Positions 11,656 through 24,110 of a DNA stretch of 64,000 nt are shown here, piece after piece. The DNA is from Platerodrilus igneus. Lineage: Eukaryota; Arthropoda; Insecta; Coleoptera; Lycidae. The translations under genes and the position numbers were made by a program. Every line of letters begins with the position of its first letter. Within the stretch, counting starts at the first letter, position 1. The notes beneath the pieces were generated by a model, which searched no databases, was not told the DNA's origin, and saw only the letters and a list, made by a program, of their open reading frames with translations. The stretch covers positions 1,302,001-1,366,000 of the forward strand of contig JARFIW010001090.1 of NCBI GenBank assembly GCA_036346225.1. Direction: 5' to 3'.

Positions 11656-11880
11656 ATTGACTGCGATAGATTGGGATTGACTGGGATTGACCGGGATTGG
11701 CTAGGATTGGCTGGAATTGACTGGGATTGACTGGGACTTGACCGACTGGATGGGACTTGACTGGACTTGATGACTTGACTGACCGATGGCTGGGACTGGC
11801 AGGAACTGCTGCGACTGACACGATGGACTGGGACTTGACTGGGACTGGCTGGACTTGACTGACTGACCGGAGTGGCTGAC
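11656..11880. repeat. Short 10-bp array (GGGATTGACT) grading into irregular GACTGG-rich repeats
   Basis: Units of GGGATTGACT and variants at 10-bp spacing from 11670 to about 11750, then increasingly irregular GACTTGACTGG motifs. It forms the transition between the 19-bp array and the 12-bp minisatellite. Confidence 0.75.
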
Positions 11881-14800
11881 TACCTACTAACTCAACCAAC
11901 TGACAACAACTGACTAACGACACCAACTGACCAACTAACTGACCTGACAACTGACTGACCAACTGACTAACCTAACCGACTAACCTAACCGACCTAACAA
12001 CCGACCAACTAACCGACCTAACTACCGACTAACTAACCGACAACTAACCAACTAACCAGACCAACTCCAACCGACCAACTACGACCAACTGACACCAACT
12101 GACTAACTAACCGACCAACTAACCGACCAACTACGACCGACTAACCAACCGACTAACTAACCGACCAACTAACCGACCTAACTAGATCGACCAACTAACC
12201 AGACCAACTCAACCGACTAACTGACCAACTGGCTAACTGACCGACCAACTGACTGACCAACTGAGACCAACTGACCTGACCAACTGACCAACTACGACCA
12301 ACTCCGACCAACTGACGACCAACTGACCAACTGACCTAACTACGACTAACTGACTGACCAACTGACTGACCAACTGACCTGACTAACTGACTGAGCCAAC
12401 CGACTCGACCTGACTGACCAACTAACTGACTGACCAACTAACTGACCAACTGACGACCAACTGACGACCTACTGACGACTCAACTGACTGACTAACTGAC
12501 CAACACCTGACCAACTAACTGACCATGACCAACTGACCTGAACCTAACTGACTGACCTAACTGACCAACTGACTGACCAACTGAACTAACTGACCGACTA
12601 ATCACTAACTGAAACCTGACCTAACTAACTTACTAACCAACTGACTGACCAACTAACTACACAACTGACTTACTGACCAACTGACCTACCCGACTTACTG
12701 ACCAGCTGACTGACCGACCAAACTGACACCGACAACTGACCACCAACTGACCACCCTGACCAACTGACCTGACCAACTGACGACCAACCTGACGACGACC
12801 AACTGACCGACCAACTGACCTGACCAACTGACCGACCAACTGACTGACCAACTGACCGACCAACTGACCTGACCAACTGACCGACCAACTGACCGACCAA
12901 CTGACCGACCTAACTGACCTGACCAACTGACCGACCAACTGACCGACCAACTGACCGACAACTGACCGACCACGACTGACCGACTAACTGACCGACCAAC
13001 TGACCGACCAACTGACCGACCAACTGACCTGACCAACTGACCGACCAACTGACCGACCAACTGACCGACCAACTGACCTGACCAACTGACCGACCAACTG
13101 ACGACAACTGACCTGACAACTGACCGACCAACTGACGACCAACTGACGACCAACTGACCGACCTAACTGACCGACCAACTGACCGACCAACTGACCGACC
13201 AACTGACCGACCAACTGACCGACCAACTGACCGACCAACTGACCGACAACTGACCGACCAACTGACCTGACCAACTGACCGACACTGACACAACTGACCG
13301 ACCAACTGACCGACCAACTGACTGACAACTGACGACCAACTGACCGACCAACTGACCTGACTCAACTGGACCTGACTCAACTGACTCGACCAACTGACCG
13401 ACCAACTGACCGACCAACTGACCGACCAACTGACCTGACCAACTGACCGACCAACTGACCGACCAACTGACCGACCAACTGACCGACAACTGACCGACCA
13501 ACTGACCGACCAACTGACCGACCTAACTGACCGACCAACTGACCGACCAACTGACTGACCAACTGACCGACCAACTGACCGACCAACTGACCGACCAACT
13601 GACCGACCAACTGACCTGACCAACTGACCGACCAACTGACCTGACCAACTGACCGACCAACTGACCGACCAACTGACCTGACCACTGACTGACAACTGAC
13701 CGACCAGACTGACCGACTACGACCAACTGACCGACCTGACGACTGACCGACCAACTGACTCGACCAACTGACCGACCAACTCGACCTGACCAACTGACCG
13801 ACCAGACTGACCTGACCGAACTGACCGACCAACTGACCGACAACTGACCGACCACTGACCGACTGACTAACTGACCTAACCGACCAACTGACTGACCAAC
13901 ACCGAACTGACCGACTAACTGACCGACACTGACCTGACCGACTGACCGACCAACTGACCGACCAACTGACCGACCAACTGACGACCAACTGACCGACCCG
14001 GACCAACTGACGACCAACTGACCTGACCGACTGACGACTGACGGCTGACCGACACTGACCAACTGACTGACCAACTGACGACGACCAACTGACCGACAAC
14101 TGACCGACACTGACCGACCAACTGACCGACCAACTGACCGACCTAACCTGACCGACCAACTGACCGACCAACTGACCGACCAACTGACCTGACAACTGAC
14201 CGACAACTGACCGACCACTGACCTGACCTGACCGACACTGACCGACCAACTGACCAACTGACCAACTGACCGACAACTGACCGACCAACTGACCGACTAA
14301 CTGACCGACTAACTGACCGACTAACTGACCGACCTAACTGACCGACCAACTGACTGACCGAACTGACCGACTAACTGACCGACCAACTGACCGACCAACT
14401 GACCGACCAACTGACGACCAACTGACGACAACTGACCGACCAACTGACCGACCAACTGACCGACTAACTGACCGACCAACTGACCGACCAACTGACCGAC
14501 GACCGACACTGACCGACTCAACTGACCGACTAACTGACCGACTAACTGACCGACTAACTGACCGACTAACTGACCGACTAACTGACCGACTAACTGACCG
14601 ACTAACTGACCGACTAACTGACCGACTAACTGACCGACTAACTGACCGACTAACTGACCGACTAACTGACCGACTAACTGACCGACTAACTGACCGACTA
14701 ACTGACCGACTGACCAACTGACGACCAACTGACTGACCAACTGACCGACCAACTGACACTGACCAACTGACCGACCAACTGACCGACCAACTGACCGACC

Positions 14801-17800
14801 AACTGACCGACCAACTGACCGACCAACTGACCGACCAACCTGACCGACCAACTGACGACCAACTGACTGACCATGACGACCTGACCGACCAACTGACTGA
14901 CACTGACGACCAACTGACGACCAACTAACTGACCAACTGACCGACCAACTGACCGACCAACTGACTGACCAACTGACCTGACCAACTGACCGACCAACTG
15001 ACCGACCAACTGACCGACCAACTGACCGACCAACTGACGACCAACTGACCGACCAACTGACCGACCTGACTGACCTGACTGACCAACTGACGACAACTGA
15101 CTGACCGACTGACCTGACCGACACTGACCGACCACGACTGACCGACTGACCGACCAACTGACCGACAACTGACTGACCACCGACCACTGACCTGACCAAC
15201 TGACGACTCGACCAACTGACACTGACACTGACACGACCACTGACCGACCTGACCGACCGACTGACTGACGACAACTGACGACACTGACCGACCAACTGAC
15301 CGACCAACTGACCGACCAACTGACCGACCAACTGACCGACCAACTGACCGACCACGACTGACCTGACCACGACTGACCTGACCGACACTGACCGAACTGA
15401 CGACCAACTGACTGACCAACCGACTGACCTGACCGACTAACTGACCGACAACTGACCGACCAACTGACCTGACTGCAACTGACCGACCAACGACTGACCT
15501 GACCGACACCTGACCTGACCAACTGACCGACCAACTGCGACCGACCAACTGACCGACCAACTGACCGACCAACTGACCGACCAACTGACCGACCAGACTG
15601 ACCTGACCGACTGACCTGACGACCTGACCGACCACTGACCTGACCACTGACCGACCAACTGACCGACCAACTGACCGACCAACTGACCGACCACTGACAA
15701 CTGACCGACCAACTGACCGACCACGACCGACACTGACGACCAACTGACCGACCAACTGACTGACCAACTGACCGACCAACTGACCGACCAACTGACCGAC
15801 CAACTGACTCGACAACTGACCGACCAACTGACCTGACCAACTGACGACCAGACTGACCAACTGACGACAACTGACCTGACAACTGACCGACCAACTGACG
15901 ACCGACTGACTGACCGAACTGACCGACAACTGACCGACCAACTGACCTGACCAACTGACTGACCAACTGACCGACCAACTGACTGACCTAACTGACTGAC
16001 CAACTGACCGACCAGACTGACAACTGACGACAACTGACCGACCAACTGACTGACCAACTGACCGACCAACTGACCTGACCAACTGACCTGACCAACTGAC
16101 GACCAACTGACTCGACCTAACTGACCTGACCAACTGACTGACCAACTGACCGACAACTGACCTGACCAACTGACTGACAACTGACCGACCAACTGACCGA
16201 CCAACTGACTGACCAACTGACCTGACAACTGACTGACCAACTGACCGACAACTGACTGACCAACTGACCGACCAACTGACCGACCAACTGACCGACATGA
16301 CTGACGACCAACTGACCGACCAACTGACCGACCAACTGACTGACCTGACCGACACTGACGACCAACTGACTCGACCAACTGACCGACCAACTGACCGACC
16401 AACTGACCTGACCAACTGACCGACCAACTGACCGACCAACTGACCTGACCAACTGACCGACCAACTACGACCAACTGACTGACAACTGACTGACCAAGAC
16501 TGACCAACTGACCGACAACTGACCTGACCAACTGACTGACCAACTGACCGACCTAACTGACCGACCAACTGACTGACCAACTGACCTGACCAACTGACGA
16601 CCACGACCGACTAACTGACTGACCAACTGACCGACCAACTGACCGACCAACTGACCGACCAACTGACCTGACCAATGACCTGACCAACTGACGACCAACT
16701 GACCGACCAACTGACGACAACTGACGACAACTGACCGACTAGACCTGACAACTGACCGACCAACTGACGACCAACTGACCGACCAACTGACCGACCAACT
16801 GACCGACCAACTGACCGACCAACTGACCGACCAACTGACCAACTGACGACAACTGACCTGACCAACGACGACAACTGACCGACCAACTGACTGACCAACT
16901 GACCGACCAACTGACTGACCAACTGACCTGACTCAACTGACTGACCAACTGACCGACCAACTGACCGACCAACTGACCGACCAACTGACCGACCAACTGA
17001 CCTGACCAACTGACCTGACCAACTGACCTGACCAACTGACCTGACCAACTGACCGACCAACTGACGACCAACTGACGACCAACTGACCGACCAACTGACC
17101 GACCAACTGACCGACAACTGACGACCAACTGACGACAACTGACGACAACTGACCTGACCAACTGACCGACCAACTGACCGACAATACTGACACTGACCGA
17201 ACTGACCGACCAACTGACCGACCAACTGACTGACCAACTGACTCGACCAACTGACTGACCAACTGACGACAACTGACCGACCAACTGCACTCGACTGACC
17301 GACCAACTGACCGACCAACTGCGACACTGACCAACTGACGACAACGACGACAACTGACCGACCAACTGACCGACCAACTGACCGACCAACTGACCTGACC
17401 AACTGACCGACCAACTGACCGACCAACTGACCGACCAACTGACCGACCAACTGACCGACCAACTGACCGACCAACTGACTGACCAACTGACCGACCAACT
17501 GACGCAACTGACGACCAACTGACTGACCAACTGACCGACCAACTGACCTGACCAACTGACCGACCAACTGACCGACCAACTGACCGACCAACTGACCTGA
17601 CCAACTGACCGACCAACTGACGACAGACGACAACTGACTGACCAACTGACCGACCAACTGACCACTGCGACCAACTGACTGACCAACTGACGACCAACTG
17701 ACCGACCAACTGACCTGACTACGACACTGACTGACCAACTGACCTGACCAACTGACCGACCAACTGACTGACCAACTGACCGACAACTGACCGACCAACT

Positions 17801-19790
17801 CTGACCGACCAACTGACTCGACCAACTGACTGACCAACTGACCGACCAACTGACTGACCAACTGACCGACCAACTGACTGACCAACTGACGACCAACTGA
17901 CCGACCAACTGACTCGACCAACTGACTGACCAACTGACCGACCAACTGACCGACCAACTGACGACCAACTGACTGACCAACTGACCGACCAACTGACGAC
18001 TCAAACTGACCTGACCAACTGACTGACCAACTGACTGACCAACTGACCGACCAACTGACCGACCAACTGACCGACCAACTGACCGACCAACTGACCGACC
18101 AACTGACCGACCAACTGACCGACCAACTGACTGACCAACTGACCGACCAACTGACTGACCAACTGACCGACCAACTGACGACCAACTGACTGCACTGGCA
18201 ACTGACTGACCAACTGACCGACCAACTGACTGACCAACTGACCGACAACTGACTGACCAACTGACCTGACCAACTGACTGACAACTGACCGACCAACTGA
18301 CCGACCAACTGACTGACCAACTGACCGAACTACTAACTGACCTGCAACTGACACAACTGACTGACCAACTGACCGACCAACTGACTCGACCAACTGACTG
18401 ACCAACTGACCGACCAACTGACCTGACCTAACTGACCGACCAACTGAGCACGCACTCGACCAACTGACTGACCAACTGACCGACCAACTGACCGACCAAC
18501 TGACCGACACAACTGACTGACACAACTGACTAACGACCAACTGACCTGACCAACTGACCGACCAACTGACCGACCAACTGACCGACCAACTGACCGACAC
18601 AACTGACCGACCAACTGACCTGACCAACTGACCGACCAACTGACCGACCAACTGACCGACCAACTGACCTGACCAACTGACCGACCAACTGACCGACCAA
18701 CTGACCGACCAACTGACCGACCAACTGACTGACCAACTGACCGACCAACTTTGACCGACCAACTGACCGATTCCAACTGACTCGACCAACTGTACCGACC
18801 AACTGACCGACCAACTGACCGACCAACTGACGACCAACTGACCGACCAACTGACCTGACCAACTGACTTCTGACCTAACTGACCGACCAACTGACCGACC
18901 AACTGACCGACCAACTGACCGACCAACTGACCGACCAACTGACCGACCAACTGACTGACCAACTGACCGACCAACTGACCTGACCAACTGACCGACCAAC
19001 TGACTGACCAACTGACCGACCAACTGACGACCAACTGACCTGACCAACTGACTGACCAACTGACCGACCAACGTGACCGACCAACTGACCGACCAACTGA
19101 CCTGATTCGCAACTGACCGACCAACTGACTGACCAACTGACCGACCAACTGACTCGACCAACTGACCTGAGCTCAACTGACCTGATCCAACTGACTGACC
19201 AACTGATTCCGACACACTGACCGACCAACTGACCGACCAACTGACTTTCGACCAACTGACTGACCAACTGACTGACCAACTGACCGACTCAACTGATTCC
19301 GACCAAGCTGACCGACGCAACTGACCGACGCAATCTGACTGATTCGCAAACTGACTGACCAAACTGCGACCGACTCAACTGACCTTGAAAGCCAACTGAC
19401 GACCTAACTGACCTGACCTAACTGATCTGACCAACTGACTGACCAACTGACCTGACCAACTGATCTGACCAACTGACTGACCAACTGACTGACCAACTGA
19501 CTGACTCAACTGATCCGACCAACTGACTGACGGCAACTGACTGACCAACTGACTGACCAACTGACTGACCAACTGACTGACCTAAGCTGACCGACAACTG
19601 ACTGATTGCAACTAACTGACATCTGACCAACTGACACTCAACTGATCCAACCCAACTGACTGACCAATACTACCGACAACTGACCTGACCAACTGACCGA
19701 CCAACTGACTTACTGACTAACTGACTAACTTACTTACTGACTAACTGACTAACTGGCTGCCTGACTACCTGACTAACTTACTAACTGACT
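11880..19790. repeat. 12-bp minisatellite, CCGACCAACTGA, about 7.9 kb
   Basis: Several hundred head-to-tail units, all in one orientation (minus strand TCAGTTGGTCGG). Common variants are 11, 12 and 13 bp long. Frequent CCGA to CTGA changes fit CpG decay. The edges (11880-12690 and 18740-19790) are more irregular than the centre, as expected for unequal exchange. The minus unit has no stop in any frame, giving repetitive SVGR, QLVG and SWSV translations up to 569 codons. None has a plausible gene start, splice site or non-repetitive domain, so I do not call CDS. Confidence 0.95.
14525..14712. repeat. Homogenised sub-array of the variant unit CCGACTAACTGA
   Basis: About 15-16 consecutive units share the same C-to-T change (CCGACTAACTGA) with nearly no other variation. 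Such a block indicates recent local amplification of one variant within the minisatellite. Confidence 0.85.
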
Positions 19791-19794
19791 ACTC

Positions 19795-20700
19795 CGGCGA
19801 AGTGGTTTTGGGCTGATCGACTCCCCGAAGTGATTTCGTCAACGTCTACTCGGGCTACATGTTCCTGATCCGATCTACTCCTAGAAGTGACTTCGACAAA
19901 CACTACTCGAGCGTAGTGGTCTTGATCCGATCGACTCCTAGAAGTGATTTCCACAACAGCAATTCGGGCGAAATAATCTTGATCCGATATACTAATAGAA
20001 GTGATTTCGACAAAGTCTACTTGGGCGAAGTGGTCTTGATCCGAACGACACTTCGAAATGATTTTGTCAAAGTCTGCTTGCGCGAAGTGATCTTAATCCG
20101 ATCGGCACTTCGGAGTGATTTCGGCAAAGTCTACTGGGGCGAAGTAGTCTTGATACGATCGGCACTTCGAACTGCTTTCGAAAAGTCTACTTGGGCGAAG
20201 TCATCTTGATCCGGTCGATTCTCCAAAGTGATTTTGGCAAAGTCTACTAGAACGAAGTGATCTTGATCCGATCAATTTTCCGAAGTGATTTTGACAAAGT
20301 CTACTTGGGCGAAGTGGTCTTGATCCGATCGACACTTTAAAGTGATTTCGGCATAGTCCATTTGGGCGAAGTGGTTTTGATCCGATCGACACTTCAAAGT
20401 GATTCCGGCAAAGTCTGCTTCGGCGAAGTGGTCTTCATCCGATCGACACTTCGAAGTGATTTTGGCAAAGTCTACTGGGGCGAAGTGGTCTTGATCCGAT
20501 CGACACTTCGAACTGATTTCGATAAAGTCTACTGGGGTTAAGTGGTCTTGATTCAATCGACTACCAGGAGTGATTTCGACAAATTTTACTTCGGCGAAGT
20601 AATCTTGATCCGATCGATTCTTCGAAGTGATTTAAACAAGGTCTGCTAGGCCCCTGTGGTCTTAATGCGACCACCTCAGTGAAGTTGTTCCGTAAAAGGT
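19795..20700. repeat. 57-bp minisatellite, about 16 units
   Basis: The anchor GAAGTGGTCTTGATCCGAT recurs every 57 bp (19799, 19856, 19913, ... 20311, 20368, 20425, 20482). Units differ at several positions, so the array is old. Because 57 is three times 19 codons, plus-strand frame 19859-20209 and minus-strand frames 20201-20392 and 20272-20556 give 19-residue periodic translations. The plus unit resembles SDFDKVYLGEVVLIRS. No start context or splice site supports expression. I treat it as satellite with a frame-preserving period. Confidence 0.9.
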
Positions 20701-20737
20701 TGCATGGGGTCTTGACCGAAGTGGGATTTTCGCGCAG

Positions 20738-20785
20738 TGAGTGTGGGGCGTAGAAAGTGTGGAGCGTAGAAAGTGTGGGGCGCTC
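20738..20785. repeat. 16-bp direct repeat, three copies
   Basis: GTGTGG(G/A)GCGTAGAAA is repeated three times (the last incomplete), just to the right of the 57-bp array. Confidence 0.75.
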
Positions 20786-20789
20786 TAAG

Positions 20790-20808
20790 TAGTCCCGTAG
20801 GGACTACA
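20790..20808. other. Short inverted repeat / hairpin
   Basis: TAGTCCC and GGGACTA flank a GTA loop, giving a perfect 7-bp stem. No T-tract follows. Function is unknown and it may be chance. Confidence 0.5.
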
Positions 20809-21122
20809 AACCGCTTCTAGTCTGCTCTAAATTTTGAGTATTTGGGTTAACTTAGGTTTCGTTTGGGAAGACTGTTTTGATAAATATAGATTTAAGAAAT
20901 TATTCTTCTCATATTCCGTGCGAGGGTTTTGTAATTGAAGCGTAAGTATCTTTTCAACAAAACACAAAATTTATACGTTTATTTTAGGAAGATATTGTCT
21001 TATCGATCGGCGATCTTAAGAGCATAGATTGTTCTGTTCTGAATGAATTACCCGATCTATATCGGTAAGTGGTGTTAATGTTAATACGTGAAATTCTAAC
21101 AATGTTTATTAATAGGATTGTT

Positions 21123-21215
21123 TCGTCCCGATTGTTTGGTCCTGATTGTTTGGTCCTGACGGTTTGGTCTTGATTATCTGAGTCCGATTGTTTGTACCGA
21201 CTGTTTGTTCCGGCG
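21123..21215. repeat. 14-bp tandem repeat (TCCTGATTGTTTGG)
   Basis: About six units of TCC(T/C)GATTGTTTGG with substitutions, the last ones decayed. Confidence 0.75.
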
Positions 21216-22130
21216 TTGTTAATTCTTGTTCCTATGTGCTTTCATCGTGTTCATGTGGTTACATTGTTATTGGTGCTGTGTCTAGTGACGACATATTGAG
21301 GACACGCATACAGGCGAGATTCCTGTGTACCGACCCACCTGTCAGTTTAGGAGCCGTATATCGTAGAGAATCGGACATCTGGTAAGAAACCCATTTTTTT
21401 GTTTGACATTGCTATTTGTGTTTGGACAATTGTTACGAACGACTAATTCCAACCTTGATTTAATCGAGATAATAAATTTAAAGTATATACAAGAAAAAGT
21501 TGTGAACTTGAGCCACCTGGTTTGAATTTTTCTTCTCAAAATATAATTGCAAGCTGTATGAAACGTTATTATATTAACATTGAGGTTAAACGTATACCAA
21601 GCTCCTCATGATATTTTTATATTTAATTAGTAAGTTGATTTGACCGTTAATGTTTGTGTTAGTAAAAGTACTGAAATTATTTACACCCGCATGATAGCGA
21701 ATTCAGATAAAAGTAGAATCAATATAATCATATGATAGTATTCTTGATTTAATAGTAATGTGGATTAAATTTAGGTATTGCATTGTTTATTTTTCCTAGT
21801 GCTATTATGTATGAATGTTAAGATATGTAGATTGGAGTATCTTCCTGCAATTGAAGAACTCCTAGGTTTGTTTTGAAGGAGCCCAGCTGTGTATTAGTTT
21901 AAACTTAGGTGGCACCATCTTTAAGAGTTATTATTATCATCAAATTTCAGGTTACCATCTCGGCAGGGGAGCGAATTGGAGTGAACCCACCCCATTGACT
22001 GCGTTAGCTGTGGATTATGCTGCATGGCTCCTGCTACTTCATCGGCATATTTGTCTTGTCATGTGTTGTATCGTTTTAAGGCAGCTCATGTTGCTACAAA
22101 TTCCTGTGGTAACAACATGAAATCGCATAT
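21216..22130 (+). other. Possible exon pair of an unidentified plus-strand transcript
   Basis: A strong donor CTG|GTAAGAAA is at 21380/21381 and a good acceptor with an upstream pyrimidine stretch, AAATTTCAG|GTTACC, at 21951/21952. After the acceptor one frame stays open for nearly 60 codons and encodes a hydrophobic peptide without known motifs, ending with TGA near 22128. The upstream part has an open frame (21188-21385) that runs into the donor. This could be the start of a host gene or chance. Confidence 0.25.
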
Positions 22131-22339
22131 CATTACCATAGTAATCATCCATCTCAATCTATGACTGTTATATCATGTTTTTTCCATATTATTTAAAAAT
22201 TAAGAAAGCTGACTCAACAGGGTTACCAGCATGCGAAAGCCAAATTGTTACCATGTTCTACAGGGTTCGAAAAACGTCCCGGAACAGTCGAATTACTTGA
22301 TTATTTGAAAACTAATATTTTTCAAACTTAGTGCTGATA

Positions 22340-23220
22340 TACAGGGTGGCATAAGTTTTATGTCACTAATTTGAAGAGAGCGTAGAGACCTATAAGACAA
22401 CCAAAAATTGTTACTCAACTTGTGGTCTAAAATGAATGGTTAAACTAGAAACGGATACACAAAAAAGTGTCCAAACTGTTGTAAAACCTCTGCCATGTAT
22501 AGTTACGTCACTAATTAAATACAGAACAATATCATTGTTTAGAGCCGATCAACAAAGTTGTGACACCATGCAAACATAAATTATTGAAATACGGTTCTGT
22601 GAGCTGTAAAACGAAATAACTCCAATGCACTTTTTCTGCTACTAAAGTCAGTTTAAAAATTGTTTAAAACATACTGAACTTTTAAAGATTATCACAAAAA
22701 GAATAAAACTTCTTTATGCTGATTTGGTCGACTGTATTAGGTTTGTGAGCCCATAGTCTGTAGATTTTAGCAATTCAGCAATAATCCACTTTAAGTAGAT
22801 TGTACTTTTTCACTGAAAGTGTTACATGTTTTGCAAACTCGTTTCTCCTGTTTGCTTTTGTTACTAGTGTCGGACGACGCAATTCCGTCACATGCTTTGG
22901 TAATACACTTAAACCTAGTGTTGTGAGTTAACTGTAATTATACCAGGTTATAGGTAATTAGAGATATTATGTAGCTTAGTGATCTGCGTGAAATTTGAAC
23001 ACGTTATGAAATCAAAGAAAATAAAGGAAATGATATTTTAATGATGCACGGATATGTTGACAGTGTATATTCCTTAGAAGTGGTTTGCACATTGTTTAAT
23101 ACATACTATGTGGCTCTGCAAATGAGTAAAAGTACAGTGTATAAGATAGTTCAAAAGTACAAAGCATTTTATCAAGTACAAGATTTACAGAGAAGCGGCT
23201 GTAGCAGACAATGAAGGTAC
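22340..23220 (+). pseudogene. Remnant of a DNA-transposon transposase (helix-turn-helix part)
   Basis: The plus-strand translation at about 23035-23215 reads like the N-terminal DNA-binding region of insect Tc1/mariner-superfamily transposases: a helix with CTLFNTYYVA, then SKSTVYKIVQKYKA, then a QRSG(C)SR turn matching the common RRSGRP linker. It stops soon after and no catalytic DDE/D segment remains. CAGGGTGGCATAAG at about 22343 may be the left terminal repeat. The right end was not found. Confidence 0.4.
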
Positions 23221-23224
23221 CAAT

Positions 23225-24110
23225 TTGAATATTTTATTAACAATTAAGAAAATCTTCACGTCTCCATGATAGAACTAAAATAAAACCACGAGAACTCTCA
23301 AAAATTGTTCCAACAAAACAAAAACTAAAATTGGTTGCATTTCCTCTTAAACAGAAAGTAAGAAAGAAATGAAAATATGATAAATCATATCCACACCGAA
23401 ATTGAAAAATATTAGTTTCCTAATAAACAGTTTTTTTTTAATAATTTGTTACGTGCAATTATTGCATTTGCTTTTGCAGTTTAAACGATTGCTGTTTATT
23501 TACTTCAAATTACGTTAAATACTTCAAATTATTCTATTTTGATATAGCACTAACAAAGTGGGGTTTCTGTTATCAAACGCCGTTCGCATTCCTACATATT
23601 TTATTAAGTTTATTTACTTTTTTGTATAATTTCAATGCGGAAGTTAGGCAACTTATCCTACGCGTTTTTATAGTTCCACAAAGTTGGTTGTATATATTTC
23701 TTATTTCGTATGTAGGCGTTAACGTATACTCGTGCAGTGGAGAACGCTAAAATCGATTGCTACTGTTGGTCGTACTGTCTCTTGTTAGAATGATACAATA
23801 AGTGCCGATGTACGAGCTTACCGAAGGCATTTCCACAAACGCGCTTTATTCAATTAGTTTTCTGGTTATCTTATAAACAAGTGGGTGTCTTGAAGAAAAT
23901 ATTCGCGTGATTGATAATCTACACATGTATATTTTCAAAGGTAGTTACGATGTGAATTAGGATTACTATACCTGCGTTCCTTGCTTGAACGAAAAATAAA
24001 ATTGCTTTCCGTTATAAAAGTGAGCGTTATTATGTGATATCGTATTGTAGTTCGCTCAGAGTGTTCTAATGTTACGATTCGGTTTATTGTTGTCTAACTA
24101 TTATTTTCAG
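23225..24110. other. Intergenic DNA
   Basis: AT-rich sequence with no supported gene. A TATAAAAG box (24013-24020, plus) precedes the exon-like segment at 24111 but has no well-placed initiator. Confidence 0.35.

Noticed and set aside
11940..12010. CCTAACC-like runs resembling the arthropod telomere repeat (TTAGG)n
   Set aside because: The CCTAA units are scattered and irregular and grade into CCGACCAACTGA; there is no regular 5-bp array.
11651..19630. About thirty overlapping minus-strand open frames of 60-569 codons
   Set aside because: They are translations of the stop-free 12-bp satellite in three frames, with no unique domain, start context or splice sites.
10978..20700. CRISPR array
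   Set aside because: Units are contiguous or nearly so with no unique spacers of constant length, no cas genes, and the sequence is eukaryotic.
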